From: Corydoras sp. C115
Lineage: Eukaryota; Chordata; Actinopteri; Siluriformes; Callichthyidae
NCBI GenBank assembly: GCA_019802505.1
Contig: JAFMOC010000011.1
Span: 2,568,501 to 2,632,500 of the forward strand
DNA: 64,000 nucleotides
Reading direction: 5' to 3'
Notes under the pieces: generated by a model
Databases searched by the model: none
Told to the model about the DNA's origin: nothing
Seen by the model: only the letters and a program-made list of their open reading frames with translations
Program-made: the position numbers and the translations under genes
Part shown: piece by piece, positions 1 to 25,664 of the stretch
Layout of the letters: each line of letters begins with the position of its first letter
Position numbering within the stretch: position 1 is the stretch's first letter

Positions 1-358
1 ACCACTAAGCCACAGTGCTACCCAATTTGTGCAAATTGATTAATAAATTTTCTAAAATCTGTGACTTTGTTAGTTAAATAAAGTATTAAGGTCTAGATAG
101 AGCAGTCACTATTTTAAACTGAGCAACTGAACAAAATTATTATTATTATGTTTTTGGACTGTGGGGGAAAACAGAGACCCTGGATCTTCAGCCCTGAGAG
201 GCAAACATGCTAACCACTAAGCCACAGTGCTACCCAATTTGTGCAAATTGATTAATACATTTTCTAAAATCTGTGACTTTGTTAGTTAAATAAAGTATTA
301 AGGTCTAGATAGAGCAGTCACTATTTTAAACTGAGAAACTGAACAAAATTATTATTAT
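1..358. repeat. Tandem duplication with 212-bp period
   Basis: The block starting accactaagccacagtgc at position 1 recurs at 213 and runs on for about 146 bp with only a couple of differences, ending in an (ATT)n. The unit includes the reversed 5' end of the SINE (ctaaccactaagccac), so a SINE piece was duplicated with its flank. It lies in an ano7 intron. Confidence 0.9.
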
Positions 359-435
359 TATTATTAGTTATTCATTCTACACCAAAAATGTAAGGTAAAA
401 TTCATTTATATTACAACAGAATAAAATGTGTCTCA

Positions 436-771
436 GGCGGCACGGTGGCTTAGTGGTTAGCACGTTCGCCTCTCAGCGCTAGGGATTCCTGGTTCGAATC
501 CCCATCTGAGTGGAGTTTCCATGTTCTCCCCGTGTCTGCGCGGGTTCTCCCGTTTCCTCCCACAGTCCAAAAACATGGATCAAGTCAATTGAATTCTCAA
601 AATTGCCCCATATAGAGTGTGTTAGTGTGAGTGAGTGTGTGCCCAGCGATGGATTGGCGCCCTGTCCTGGGTCTTTCTGCCCAGCGCCCGAGACGTTCTC
701 CCCTGGATGGGCATGGAGAACCCCACCGCGACCCTACTAGAGGATAAAGCGGGAGATAATGAATGAATGAA
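436..771 (+). mobile_element. tRNA-derived SINE, full length
   Basis: The head holds a pol III A-box-like motif (tggcttagtggttagcac) and B box (ggttcgaatcc). A conserved body follows (tcctcccacagtccaaaaac; gatggattggcgccctgtcc), with a (GAAT)n-type tail. A 13-bp target duplication, aaaatgtgtctca, flanks it at 423-435 and 772-784. The product is not a functional tRNA. Open frames across it are translations of the repeat. Confidence 0.93.
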
Positions 772-941
772 AAAATGTGTCTCATTGATTAGCAAAAAAT
801 GAGTGCCGGTATAGGAGGCTCCACCAAGCTGTTTATTATTGTTGTGTATGAAGTAATTTTAATAAACTGTTATGATGTTTCCAGTGTTATTTTTTTATTT
901 CAATAAATGAAATAAATTCAACCATTTGGGTGTTCTAACAG

Positions 942-13350
<12,409 letters not shown>

Positions 13351-13920
13351 GTGAGTGAAAGGAAGTTACAAGGTCAGATCATCCTTGTGCAAAGCTAGTA
13401 TTGATTTCAGCTTTTCCAATGATCAGCATAGCTTTCTGAGACGCAATAACAAGCAAAACAATATTGCTTGTAACAATCTATTGGCTAAATTCACAATCCA
13501 CTTCATCAGGAACATTTGTGTATCTGCTGTGTTTATGAGGTTACTATCCAGGTAGGAATACGTTGTGCTTAGAAACCGATAAAGTACAAAAGCAGTAATG
13601 GCAAAAATGTTTGCAGACAAGATGCTGTAAAGATGCTGATGTTTCACAGTTTGGTATAAATTCTAACATGGTGTTTGAAGGCTTGGTAATTATATGTGCA
13701 TTTTTATGTTTATGTTTATGTACTAACACTGATGGCAGATTTGGCCATGAAAACGTTGACTACTCATGTTGCTACTGTATCTATACAACATCTTAATTTA
13801 AAAGGAAAATTGAAATAAATAAAATGCTTTATGGACAAAGAAATTATAATTTACATTCGGGTATGATTAATCATCATCAGATATACTTTATATATATTAA
13901 TAATACGTTATAGCCGATAT

Positions 13921-15100
13921 TTTTAAGTTCAGAAACAGCTGACCTGACCTTCCAAATTGATGGCTCCACAATCTCTCCAACCGACTCTCTCCATAACCTT
14001 GGTTTCATAACTGACTCACATCTTAAACTATGGGTCAGGTCACCAAAACTGCCCGTTCCTGCAGATTCCTTCTTTACAATACCAGGAAGATCAAACCTTT
14101 CTTGCCTGAACATTCTACTCAGCTATTCAAGCCCTTATCCAATCCCAACTCGATTATTGTAATGCACTGCTTGCCGGTCTCCCAGCTTGCACAATCAGGC
14201 CTCTACAGCTGATTCAAAACTCTGCAGCCCGACCTGTGTTCAACCAGCCCAAGCGAACTCATATCACTCCACTACTCATCTCTATCCATTGGCTTCCTGT
14301 AGCTTCTCGCATTCAGTACAAAGCACTGACACTGGCCTACAGGACAATCTGGATCTGCCCCCTCCTACTTTTAACCTGTATTTTCAAAACACACTCCAAC
14401 TTGTTCACTTCGCTCTACTGATGAATGACCTCACCATGGTGCTAATTCTCACTCTGTAGTAGGGGTGAGCTGCAATATTCGCTGATTCGACGATTCAATT
14501 CGGAGAACCGTAGTCGACTATGAACCACATAGTTGAATGTACCATTTTGACCACATGGGGGTGCCCATGGCTGCTGCTAAGCATTAGTTTTTAAATGAAA
14601 TGTCTTTGTTTTCGTTATATATATAGCCTTTTGTCAAATAAAATCATAAAAAAAAGAAAAAAGAAAAACAAAAAAAAAAGGTTTTCTTTTGTTAGAAAAA
14701 CAAGTAAAATATAAAAAAATAAAAAATTTAAAAACTACGCCCTTAGCGCCATCTTGTGGTGAAATTTTACCTGTGTCAGTCGACTATAGGGAAAATCTGA
14801 CGAATCAGATTCGACTATGAAAATCTTTAGTTGAATACAGCCCTACTCTGTAGTGTTCACCACTGTAAAATGGTGGAACACTCTTCCCAACTCTGTCCGT
14901 AAAGTGGAGTCACATAGCATCTTTAAGAAACAACATAAAACACATTTCTTTCACAAACAGCTGATATTAAAAAAAGCGAGGGGGATCGAATAATGATCAG
15001 GTTTAAAAATTTTTTCCATAACTACTGACTTGTTTTGTTTTCATAAGTCACTTTGGATAAAAACATCTGCTCAATGACAAAATGTAAATGTAAAATCTAA
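13921..15100 (+). mobile_element. L2-type LINE 3' remnant, split by a hAT element
   Basis: Broken frames match the C-terminal end of fish L2-like reverse transcriptase ORFs (CRFLLYNTRKIKPFL, then FNQPKRTHITPLLIS and IHWLPVASRIQYKAL). The 3' end is ctttggataaaaacatctgc with a degenerate (AAATGT)n tail. The coding part contains frameshifts and stops. Bases 14460-14845 belong to the inserted hAT element. Confidence 0.85.
14460..14845. mobile_element. Non-autonomous hAT-type element (386 bp)
   Basis: An 8-bp target duplication CTCTGTAG (14452-14459 and 14846-14853) interrupts an L2 copy. The ends are inverted: TAGGGGTG on the left, CAGCCCTA on the right. Sub-terminal inverted sequences around GTCGACTAT and TTCGACTATGAA occur on both sides. 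It has no coding capacity. An 8-bp TSD and TAGGG termini are hAT features. Confidence 0.88.
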
Positions 15101-17490
15101 ATGTAACACTGCTGATGGTTTTTATTATTCCCTTCTTCTTTTAGAACAGAAGTTGTAGATTTTAATAATTAATTTGCAGCCTGCATTATCTGTATACACT
15201 TATTTACATTAAAAGCAGCCGTTCATATTACAATATATTAAGCAAACTGTTTCTTCTGTTTTCTTTCTTTGTTCTCTGCATCTTTTTTTTATTATTTTTT
15301 ATTTTTTAAAAACTTCACTTATCTCTCGACCTGGTGCCTAAAGCAAGCAACACGTTTGATAACGTGAGATGAATCTGCAGTGACTAAGTGTATCCAGGAG
15401 GGGGTGCAATTATAAAAGCAGGACTGGGATTCCTTTATGCGCCGGAAAGTATACATTGTGTGGCTGACTGCCAACAAAATAATTGTGTATGATGCAGTGG
15501 TGAGTGTATGGTTATTGTGTATGATAATGTATAGGTAGTTTGCATGACTATTTAATCTTTAAAATATGGCCTGCTGGTAATCAAAAAGAAGAAAATCTTT
15601 TGAAGTACAAACCCACAACTAGCTACTTTCCACCTCTAATAAACTGTGAAAAAGTATTGATGTCTGAGAAATCGTATTATCGTGTTAATTAGCCTGTGTG
15701 GATTAAATTGCTTTCATATTGTCCTTCTGTGTTTCTCCCCATACAGGTAATTAGTTAATCATTAAAGCTGTATAACTGATGTTAGCTCTGATATCTGCAT
15801 GTTGAGGTTAAAGGTTACATTTCTTTCACAATGGTCAATTGTTAAAGAGCAAGTACAAGCTACTACGAATAATGTTGGAACAGGTTTAAAAACTAAATGA
15901 TCTGAATAAACACGGAGTATTAAAAAAGAGGATTTTGAAACTGCGATCAGATGCCAATTGGCAGCATCATTCAAACTTTAATCTCGCATCAACATGCCCT
16001 TAAAGATGGGCTTCAGCTCTGGGTTTAAGCCAAGGCCTTCTTCTTGATCTCTGGATCAAGGACAGTGCTATTATTAAAGGTTGGGCTTTTTGAAAAAAAA
16101 AAAAAAAAAAATTCTACTTATCTTTTTTTCTCTAATTTTGAAAGAAATCAGAAGATTTAAGATAGAGGAATAATTAAAATGAGACAAAATATAGAATTAC
16201 AAATGACAAAACTAATATAAAAAATTGCTGTGCATGACCAAATTAATTCAGCCTAAGATCATCCCAGTAATTCTGGTTCTTTAAAAACTCACGAGAAATA
16301 AACTGACATGAAAGCACAGACATTTGAAAATGAATTACAGAATAAAATGTGAATCCTGGTGTACCATGGAACATTTTTTGTGATCGTATTTGTTGAAAGC
16401 CAGGTTTGTGTCGGTGACATTACAAATGCATTAACAACATTTAGCAGGCACCCTTACAAGGGGTCATGACATAATAGAATTAAAGCAACTCAGGGTTAAG
16501 CACTTTGCTCAAGGGCCTAACAGTGGCAGATCGGTAGCACTGGAACGCAAACAATCTTGTAGTCTATAATCCAGTTAAACATTAAGACCGCACTACCCCA
16601 TACAGCATCATAGAATTTATATAATTTATAATAGCATAATAATGATAACCTTTACAGTATTTTGGCTTGTGTATTTCCATCTTTTGAATCGTTGTCATTA
16701 TGTATGGGTTTAAATAATAATATATTTAAGTAACAAGACTAAATTAAAATACGTCTTATTTCGTATGATGTGATAATGTTATGTTCTCTGGGACTGCAAG
16801 CTGTTTTTCTTTTTGTATTATTGTTCATAGTTTTACTGTATTTTTTTGGTGTTTTGTAAGTGCATTTTTCTCAAAAAATAAATTTGCAAATCTTTGTCTT
16901 GCTTGTTTACAGAATAGTGTATGTGCAGCACAGCAAAACTTTGTAACCTTTGTAACATGTAACCTTAAGATGCTGGCGTGCTTTGTAAAGAGCAATGGTT
17001 TGCTAAGTCTTACACAAGTATTTGCATATGCAATAGATTTTATCAGAATGCTTGAATGGGCCTCGTGCCTCATACCTCAACCTCATACACATTAGGCATT
17101 TCAGTACATAGTTGTTTTTAACTTAGTTCTCATTAGGATATGTAAATTTGAATTTATAAATATTCAGGTTATGGGAAATAGATTTTTGTTTAGCTTTTAT
17201 GATGCGTTTTGGATACATTAGGAATTTACATGCATAAAATTAAATAAATTAATCTTTATGGATAATATTTGCCTCAGAGATTGTGGACATTGTTAAAAGG
17301 CAGAACACTGGTACAAACCACAGTTCCAATTTAACATCTTTAATCAGAACACATTATTCTTTAATAAAACTAAAAGTAATATAACAGCAATCGTTCTGGT
17401 ACAAATTTGTATACAAATTACCCACCAGAATGTTTTTAACCAGATTTAAGTAGTAAAATGAAATAAAAATGAAAAAAGTAATTAAAAATG

Positions 17491-17622
<132 letters not shown>

Positions 17623-19142
17623 AATAGATAATGATGATAATAGATAATAATAGTTTAAATTGGCCAGACACAGACTGGGCTTTTAAACATCAAAATAAAC
17701 AAAAATAAATAAAATTATTTCCACATGTGTACATAAGGCTGTTCAAATGAAATCATGGCATTAATGGTCAAAAGTTACCTCGTGATCACCTTTCAACATA
17801 CATACTTAAAGTTCAAAACGTTTGTGTCTAGTAAAGTTAATCCAAATGCAGGAAAATGATATGAACAGAAGAAGCTAGTCTAGTCTGGGCCTGTGTGGTG
17901 TCAGTTGTTTCTTTTTCAAGTATGTAAAAAAACTTAATTTGAAGTCAGTTAGAACAACAATTTCCAGTATTTTTTCAAGTATTTAACTTAATTTTTTTTT
18001 TTAAATAATATTAATCAATTTGCCTTTAAATGTGTTTCGGACTGAAAACAGGTGTCATATTTTGAATTATTTCTTTAAATGAACTTAAGCATTTTAAAAT
18101 CAGATTTTGGAGTTTATGAAGTATTAACTTATGAAAATACATAGAATTGGAAGGAAAAATAAAATAATTGATTAAAAAAAGGTGACAGGTGGTAATGATT
18201 TCTCAAATTCACAGCTCCACCTTTAAAAAACATGAAGAATCTTCGTAGCCCAAGGCATTTTTTACTCATGCTTGTGCCCTCTGCATGTTCCTACTGAGGC
18301 TTCATTTTTGATTGTTGTGATTGCTGTGCGTTCCTCTGCTGTTGAGCCTGAAGGAAGAGTACGTTAGTACATGTTGAAACAGTAAAGTATGCAACGTGGA
18401 CAGCGTCCATCATGCTGTACTGTTTCAGGATATATAGCAAAAAACTAATCAAACAAACTCTGAGCAAAACTATGGCTCTTTGTAAGACACTAACACAAAT
18501 TTATTTGTTTTAAATATAATGTAAAACCAGATATGTATATTAGTGTGTATATTATAAATATTACTTTACCTCAATGGTTGGAAGACTCAGTTTTCTATAT
18601 TATTTTAAGATATGTTAAAGCCATATTTTAGATAATATTTAGATAATGTAATTTGGGTCTAATGTAATGTAATGTATATTGCATTTAGTGGATGTTATTG
18701 TACTTCTGTCAAGTTATGTTTTACCAAATGGCATTAAAAGGACTCTAATGTTAATTTGACAGTATTTTAAAGACTATACAATTAATTTTAGAAACGTTGT
18801 TATCAGTTATTTTATACAGTTTGCAGTACATAATGTAAAATGTACTTGGAAATAAGAAGCCTTTAGTACTAAATTAAATGTTTATAGATTATTATTCTAG
18901 ATTATTATTGGATATGTATTAGACATTTCTATGTAGCAGTGAGTAAATACAATTTGAAATATTATTTAATATCAAGATTCCTTTCTAAAAAGACAGATGT
19001 TTCTATGATCATAAAACATGTAAAAAATAATGTACTTGAAGTTTGGAATGTGGAGTGTTAAGTGATCAAGGTTTAACTCTGTACACACCCTGAACTACCT
19101 GCTTTTATCTAAGTGATACTAAATTACACACATGCACTCTCT

Positions 19143-19143
<1 letters not shown>

Positions 19144-19182
<39 letters not shown>

Positions 19183-19212
19183 CTGTCTTACCCCCCCCCC
19201 CCATCTCTCTCG
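19144..19212. repeat. (TC)n and poly(C) tract
   Basis: About 17 TC units, a short spacer, then 12 C residues and more TC. It immediately precedes the candidate exon at 19259 and would act as its pyrimidine tract. Confidence 0.95.
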
Positions 19213-19258
19213 CTCGCTACCTGCTGTTTCCTTGCAAAGCAGTACTGTTGACACACAG

Positions 19259-19348
19259 GAATCCAGCTCCACAAAAACACTCACTGTAGACTGGGAGATT
19301 CCCAGCTACCAGACAGAAACTGGCTGCTTTCTACCTCTGCCTGGATGA
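19259..19348 (+). CDS. Candidate terminal coding exon of ano7
   Basis: A phase-0 acceptor (acacacag) follows a (TC)n, C-run and TC-rich stretch. The open frame begins ESSSTKTLTVDWEIP and ends PLPG-stop, 29 codons plus a stop. The last certain ano7 exon ends in phase 0 at 13350 and needs a short terminal exon like this. The W-x-x-P pattern faintly resembles the ANO7 tail. An AATAAA lies near 19936. Against it: a 5.9-kb intron, two other AGs just upstream, and weak similarity. It could instead be a 5' non-coding exon of arhgef19, since a good donor (caag/gtacaa) ends the block near 19748. Reading through the 13350 donor instead adds only 15 codons, to a stop at 13396-13398. Confidence 0.25.
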   Translation, partial: ESSSTKTLTVDWEIPSYQTETGCFLPLPG

Positions 19349-19748
19349 GTTAGAATTGACCTATACACCAAAAGAAGGAGACAGTGCACAAATGGATGAC
19401 AGATCTTTTCTATGAAGTGTAAAGAATTGAAACCATGTGCAAAGGGAAGAAGTCTAAAGGAGAGAACTGCATGTGGAGTAGGTAGGACAGAAAAAGATTA
19501 AGTCTTTTCATATTTTACGGCTCTCTTTGTGTGAGCAAACCAGTGGATCAGAGTGAGAACTTTTGATTTAAAAGAATGCTCTGGATTAGCTCCCAGCATC
19601 GGTGTTGTGTGAATGAAGAGCTGTAGTAGTCTGTGGCAAATGAGAAAAAGAAAAGAAAGTCTGTCATGGACTCCAGAGTACCTCCACCGGGCACTTCTTT
19701 GGTTTGGATTTGCAAGTTGGCATCCAGGGGCTACTGATATTTTCAAGG

Positions 19749-20845
19749 TACAACCTATTTAAGCCTACATTATTGTTCCATTTCTATTCCATTTTCATGT
19801 GCAATGATTTATGATAATTTATAAAAGAATAAGTATTGTATGTATTTTATTACAATTTACCACAAATTTACAGTATGGAAATAATGGTTTAATTCTTTGA
19901 AGGGAATTTATAGGCAGATGTTAACACAAAAAGCAATAAAGTTACATTATTTTGAAACTGCATCTATCATAAATATTATTATTTAAAAAACAACAAATTC
20001 AATACAACTATTTAAATTTTCATAGTAAACATTTTGCCATTGTTTGGTGTCTTTTGGGGCAAACTAAACAAATAGATTTTAAAGAAGGCAAAAAAAAGTA
20101 CAGAATTAAAGTGAATTAATCTGTCCACTGAAAAATTGACAATTTATATGTATAATTGTTAAATGTTTAATAACGCTCAAAATGCGATTGACTTTTAATA
20201 TACGGTCATTTTATAAATGCAATTTCTCTTTTTATTTTCCCTTACTAGGAGACTACACAGTTATTCCATTGCATATAATATAGCATAGTACTTTATTGAA
20301 CACCACAAATGCAGGCGAAAAACTTTTTCATTTGAAAAATATTGGTTTATTGTTTGTAGATTTAGTTTTTGTGGTCTAGTGTTAGACTTTAAAACATATT
20401 TGGAAAGCAGGCAGAGGCACTTCAGCCCTGGCTTAAGCAATCAGACGCCAAACTTTCTAGTTGTGTTTGCATAGCTAATGAGATGTCAGCTAGGTGAGAT
20501 GTGGAAGATTGTCCTGAGATGTAACAGCGAATGTGCAGCTGGAATAGGATAAGACAGGTGAGTACATGTCCAAGGCATGAACAAAGGAGATGTGAATGAA
20601 CTAAAAACTTCACCATGATGCAAATCATTTTTTTTTTTACGAAGACTTGTGCAATGTGTGAGGCTACTATAGGGCTTTTATTGTTTAAACACCTATTGTT
20701 TTCAGGCTTTGTATAAAGTATAAAGTGATCTATTTCACCTACTGTGCTTACACACATAAGAATTTGTCCTCCACATAATTCTTGTCCGGTTTCCTAGTCT
20801 GTTGTGCTTTGTAATTTGTTTTTAAATGTTGATGTTTAGGACTGT
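19749..20845. other. AT-rich stretch without recognised genes
   Basis: No repeat family, RNA gene or convincing open frame is visible. An AATAAA near 19936 could serve the candidate ano7 terminal exon. Confidence 0.4.
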
Positions 20846-21186
20846 CATTCATTCATTCATTATCTCCCGCTTTATCCTCTATTAGGGTCGCGGTGGGGTT
20901 CCCCATGCCCATCCAGGGGAGAACGTCTCGGGCGCTGGGCAGATAGTCCCAGGACAGGGCGCCAATCCATCGCTGGGCACACACTCACTCACACAGTCAC
21001 ACTCTATATGGGGCAATTTTGAGAATTCAATTGACTTGATCCATGTTTTTGGACTGTGGGAGGAAACCGGAGAACCCGGAGGAAACCCACGCAGACACGG
21101 GGAGAACATGGAAACTCCACCCAGATAGGGATTCGAACCGGGAACCCCTAGCGCTGAGAGGCGAACGTGCTAACCACTAAGCCACC
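20846..21186 (-). mobile_element. tRNA-derived SINE, full length
   Basis: Target duplication tgtttaggactgt at 20833-20845 and 21187-21199. The sequence is close to the family consensus, suggesting a recent insertion. Confidence 0.94.
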
Positions 21187-21340
21187 TGTTTAGGACTGTA
21201 TTAAGTCTAATTATAGCTATTATCTTTATAATTTATTTAGACTGATATTTGTTGTTGCTTCTAACTACTGTTTATGGATTTGTGTGATCTAAAAATTCTC
21301 AAATAGAATGTGGTGCTTGTAATTTTTTTACACAAACAAG

Positions 21341-21431
21341 TTTATATAATAATAATAATAATAATAATTATTATTATTATTATTGTTATTATTATTATTA
21401 TTATTATTATTTTAACTGTGTAGTGTATACA

Positions 21432-21489
<58 letters not shown>
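21341..21489. repeat. (AAT)n/(ATT)n and (AC)n microsatellites
   Basis: An (AAT)n to (ATT)n palindromic tract at 21341-21411, then about 29 AC repeats at 21432-21489. Confidence 0.97.
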
Positions 21490-21491
<2 letters not shown>

Positions 21492-21579
21492 AGTTCAGCC
21501 ACAGCAATCTAACAAGCAAACAGAAAGAAGAGGGTGAGACAACCACCCTAACAAAACAAAACAAACTTTGTAAGCTTTC

Positions 21580-21765
21580 GTTCGTTCACTTCGCTCCAGT
21601 GAGGATTGTCGCCTGGCGATTCCACCTCACCGAGGAGCTAATTCTCATTCTGTGGCGTTCACCACTGCAAAATGGTGGAACGATCTTCCCAACTCTGTCC
21701 GTAAGGCAGAATCTCTAAACAGTTTTAAGAAACTACTTAAGACGCATCTATTTAACAAATACCTG

Positions 21766-21802
<37 letters not shown>

Positions 21803-21915
21803 ATTCAGGTTTGATGAACTTACAGTATAGTTGGTTTTCTCCATGGCTTCTGACTTGTGGTGTTCTCATTTGTAAGTCGCTTTGGATAAAAGCGTCTGCT
21901 AAATGACTAAATGTA
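21580..21915 (+). mobile_element. 5'-truncated L2-type LINE 3' end
   Basis: Contains only the end of ORF2 (WWNDLPNSVR-like frame, stop after NKYLL), a 30-base A-run (21771-21801) and the 3' consensus ctttggataaaagcgtctgc with an (AAATGT)n tail. The 10-bp sequence gtaagctttc flanks it on both sides as a probable target duplication. Confidence 0.85.
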
Positions 21916-22233
21916 AATGTAAATGTAAGCTTTCACGCCATGACAGAAAGTACACAGCCATTTATTAATATTTTATGAACATATAAAAATACAAGAACTC
22001 ACTACCACTATGTCATAACTATGGTTATAAACCCCAAGGTAATAAAACTGTATAAAACACATAAATTAAGTGATTAAGTGGTGTGTCCCAACAATGTTGT
22101 CTTTATCATGCATACTCTGTATCCACTTTATATTATGTTAGGTACATATCCTTGTTTTTACACTCATTGTCCATTTTATCAGGTCCACTTACCTTAATGT
22201 AAAGATGGAACTTTGTAAAACTTTGTAGTTCCA

Positions 22234-22405
22234 GAGACTAAAATTCTACAGCCTGTAGTCCATCTTTTTGACAGTACATACTTTGTTAGCCCCCTTTACT
22301 CAGTTCTGTCAAGGTCAGGACCCTAATGGTAGCACCACAGAGCAGGTATTATTTGGTTGGTGCATTATTCTCATTCTAGCATTGTCACTAAGGTGTTACA
22401 ATTAA
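22234..22405 (+). repeat. Dispersed repeat, copy 1
   Basis: Shares an ordered series of blocks with 49385-49510: tttactc-gttct, ggtcagga-cc, tattatttggtt, tgcattattc, gtcact-aggtgtt. Family not identified. Confidence 0.65.
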
Positions 22406-25400
22406 AACAACAATACCCTAATAAAACTGCAATATTATTTAGAAAAATAACACAAAATCCTGATTAAATCTTGATTATTTATGCACAAAATCTGTCTTAA
22501 TTTCTTTCCTTTAAAATAGTTTAATTCATTCCATTAAGATATCCTTTTCTATTGCCATTGAATCTAATGCTGAAAGTCAAGTTTTGCTGGCAGAGTATTT
22601 CTGACATAAGTGGTTGAAAATGATCCATTTATTAAAAGTACACTCCAAGCAGTGGGCGTGAATATGCTGACATAACATGAACCCGCTAGAATGCCCTGTG
22701 TTGCTAACGCATAATCTGATTGGTTAAAGCAACAGGTTGATCGACACTTATTTAATGCTACCGGGCCTTCAGAACGATTATTAAAGGCCTAGGCAGAAAT
22801 TTATTCCAGGACAACAATGATGCTGAAATGTGCTTTTTAAAATGCTTTTATAAGAAAATACACATCTAGAAGTGGAGCAACCAGGGGAAACACTGTGAAA
22901 GGTGTATAGGCTGTTAAGTTTAACTATTTTTTGCTACTTTCCATGATTCCAACAGCTTAAATAAGTCCAGTGTGATTTACAGTTTAATTTACACATGCAC
23001 TCTCCTGATCTAGCATGCACGTTGGAGCATTTGTCACATTACCCTTGTGAGGAATATAATTTTGAATCTTCACCTTTATGTAGCTGGATTGCAGATTTGT
23101 TCACATAAAGCTTGAGTTGCTAACCTTCCCTTCCTAACCTGCAACAGCATTTAGAGGTCAGAAAAGCTGCAGAGAAGATATCACTGCCACTTATTTTATT
23201 CATTTAATTCATCTTTGTTGGCTAGGTTTTTGTGAACAGGGTTAAAGAAATCACCAAAGCTTATCTGTCCAATGAGCTGATGGTGAAGGAAGAGGGGTAT
23301 GGGTTATGTTGGGGGGTGAAGGTTTCACCTACAAAAGCCTCACCTGGGGCAACTTGTCCAGGCTCCACTGACTATGATGCAGCCATACAAACGGGTCTGT
23401 TCTTTTGCAACATAAACTCAGGCACACAGGGCCCTGTGTATGTCTCTCACTACAGCTTACTAGGCAATTTAAGTGGAATGACAAGAGTCTAGTTATTTGG
23501 GGAATGCAGACTGTCTGCATGTTGGGTGCCAGTCATGGTAATTAATCTATTTTATCTTTGCGTGTAAAATAAATGATTACCCTGTTTCACAAACTGTTCT
23601 TGGAAATATGGTTTATTTTACAGCCCCAGCATGTTACACAAAGTAGAAGTATATACTGCAATTAATTGTTAATTCCGTACATTCTACTAGCCAACCAGTG
23701 TTATTGAACATTGTGTACCTTATTTTATGCTCTAGGCTGCAAATGGTGCTTTAAATCTTGACACATGCCCCCATCCATACTTCTAATAAATGTATGCACT
23801 ACAGCTATTTTTTGTTACAGAACACCATTAAACAATCATATCATTTATTTTGTCATAACTGCCCTCAGATAAAATGTAAGTTACCCATTCTATTAAACCA
23901 TTGTGCTTGTGCAACAACACTAAATTGAGGTTCAATGCTATGTAAAATTTGTAAACTAGCCATTATAATCTAGGCAGTTCCGCTCATCAAATCTGATTGG
24001 CTGATCCGTTTGTCCAGCTGTGACATTCTAAGACAATAATGCACACCTCTTACTGCTTCAGATATAAATGTGTGATGTACAATAAACCACTTTAAATCAT
24101 GTACCATTAAAATGCCGATTAATATGACTAGTGAGACAATTTGCAATGAGTACTAAGCCAGTGTCCCATTACTCAGCGATCAACGTTTACTATGCAAACA
24201 TGTTCATAAATTAAACTTTGTTTTTATTTTTTTCAAATTAGACTGTTTGTAACCTTGTGCTTTATAAAAGCAATAAAGCATTTAAGTTATGGTTAATGGT
24301 AAGGGTTAGTGTGGAATTAATAGTTATTAATAAGATTTAAGTTTTTATGTAAATGAGGGGAGGTATAAGTGCCATGCTCACAATGTATAAATAGACAACT
24401 TTCTATTCTTCTCACCATGCTCTGATGAATCCTGACATCTTGGAATATGCCCAGGCCATCAAAGAAGAAAAAAACATTGACGGAATAACCTGGTTGTTCA
24501 GTATATTCAGGTCATCGACTTACCTCATTCTTTGCGCAAATATTGTTGCTAAACCTAAACCTGACCAACTGCAGCAACCCCAGATCAGAATTAATTCCAG
24601 GTGCTGACCTTTTTTTTTTATTAGGCAAAGTTATGCTCTGAAAATAAATACATATAGTGTTGTAATTCTTTTTGTAAACTTTAATTAGAATATTGCTACA
24701 TGATTTAAAATGAAATAACATACCTTAATTAATTAAAGCATTATTAAGAAAAAAAAAATACTATATGGTTGTAATAGGCAGTGTGGCCGCTAGTTGGCAC
24801 TAGCAGATGTGGCACGGGGGCTATGGTTCCCACAAGGCATCTCGCCAATCACAGCAAGAGCGTTCTGCAATGTCGCAGATTGCAAATTGCAAATTGTCGC
24901 ACAGTCTACACTACTTTCCATTTCACGTGGCACCTTTAAGTGAGCTTAGTATAGGCTTTTGTAGAGGGTCCAAAAGTTTGTAGTGTTAGACATGTTTTTT
25001 TTAAGCTGAAGGAACCAAACAAATGGAAAAATGCTCTCACAGCTGATGAATCTAAATCCAATTAAGAATCATCATCGGGCATCATCATCTTCAATCAGCA
25101 GCTAGAGATGATCTTTAAGCAGACAGGATTAGACTCATTTCTAGAGTCAATAGAACTGAAGATGCAATCTGAGCTATAGGATTCTGACTTATTTCTAGTC
25201 AAGTTGTAGGATTCAGACACAACAATAGTATCAAAAGAAATGTTTTCCCTAAAGATTCTAACTGTCTTAAATAGTCAACTGAACAATGGTCTTCAAGCAA
25301 AAATACTCTGACCCAATTTGAATATCAACAGGACAAAACATGCTTCCTGAGCAAAGGGATTTGAAATACCTTTAAGTTTACAGGACAAAAGATGCTTTCT

Positions 25401-25456
25401 ATGACTGACAGAGCAAACAATCAGCCTGAAACCAGAGAGATAAAGTACTAGCAATT

Positions 25457-25458
<2 letters not shown>
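22406..25458. other. Gene-poor stretch
   Basis: No supported gene. The longest open frame (23232-23492, 86 codons) has no recognisable motif or splice context. Confidence 0.4.
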
Positions 25459-25536
<78 letters not shown>

Positions 25537-25664
25537 ACAAATTATTTATATACATCTCTTGTAACAAAATTTATATATAAATATATATAAATATATATAT
25601 ATATATAAATGCTTATATATATATATGCTTTGGGAATATATATATATATATATATATATATTTT
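25459..25664. repeat. (TA)n microsatellite cluster
   Basis: A long TA tract to 25532, then interrupted (TA)n and AAATATAT blocks to about 25664. Confidence 0.95.

Noticed and set aside
440..505. tRNA gene suggested by A and B box motifs
   Set aside because: The boxes belong to the SINE head; the sequence does not fold as a tRNA and recurs with SINE bodies attached.
510..740. Recurring frame with CSPRVCAGSP/HSPKTWIKSIEFSKLPHIECV in many places
   Set aside because: It is the translation of the SINE body and recurs in both orientations with different frameshifts.
16781..17095. Overlapping open frames on both strands of about 82-104 codons
   Set aside because: Cys/Phe-rich composition is typical of AT-rich noncoding DNA; no motif recognised.
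23232..23492. 86-codon open frame
   Set aside because: No family motif, no splice context and no supporting neighbour; it is within the length expected by chance.
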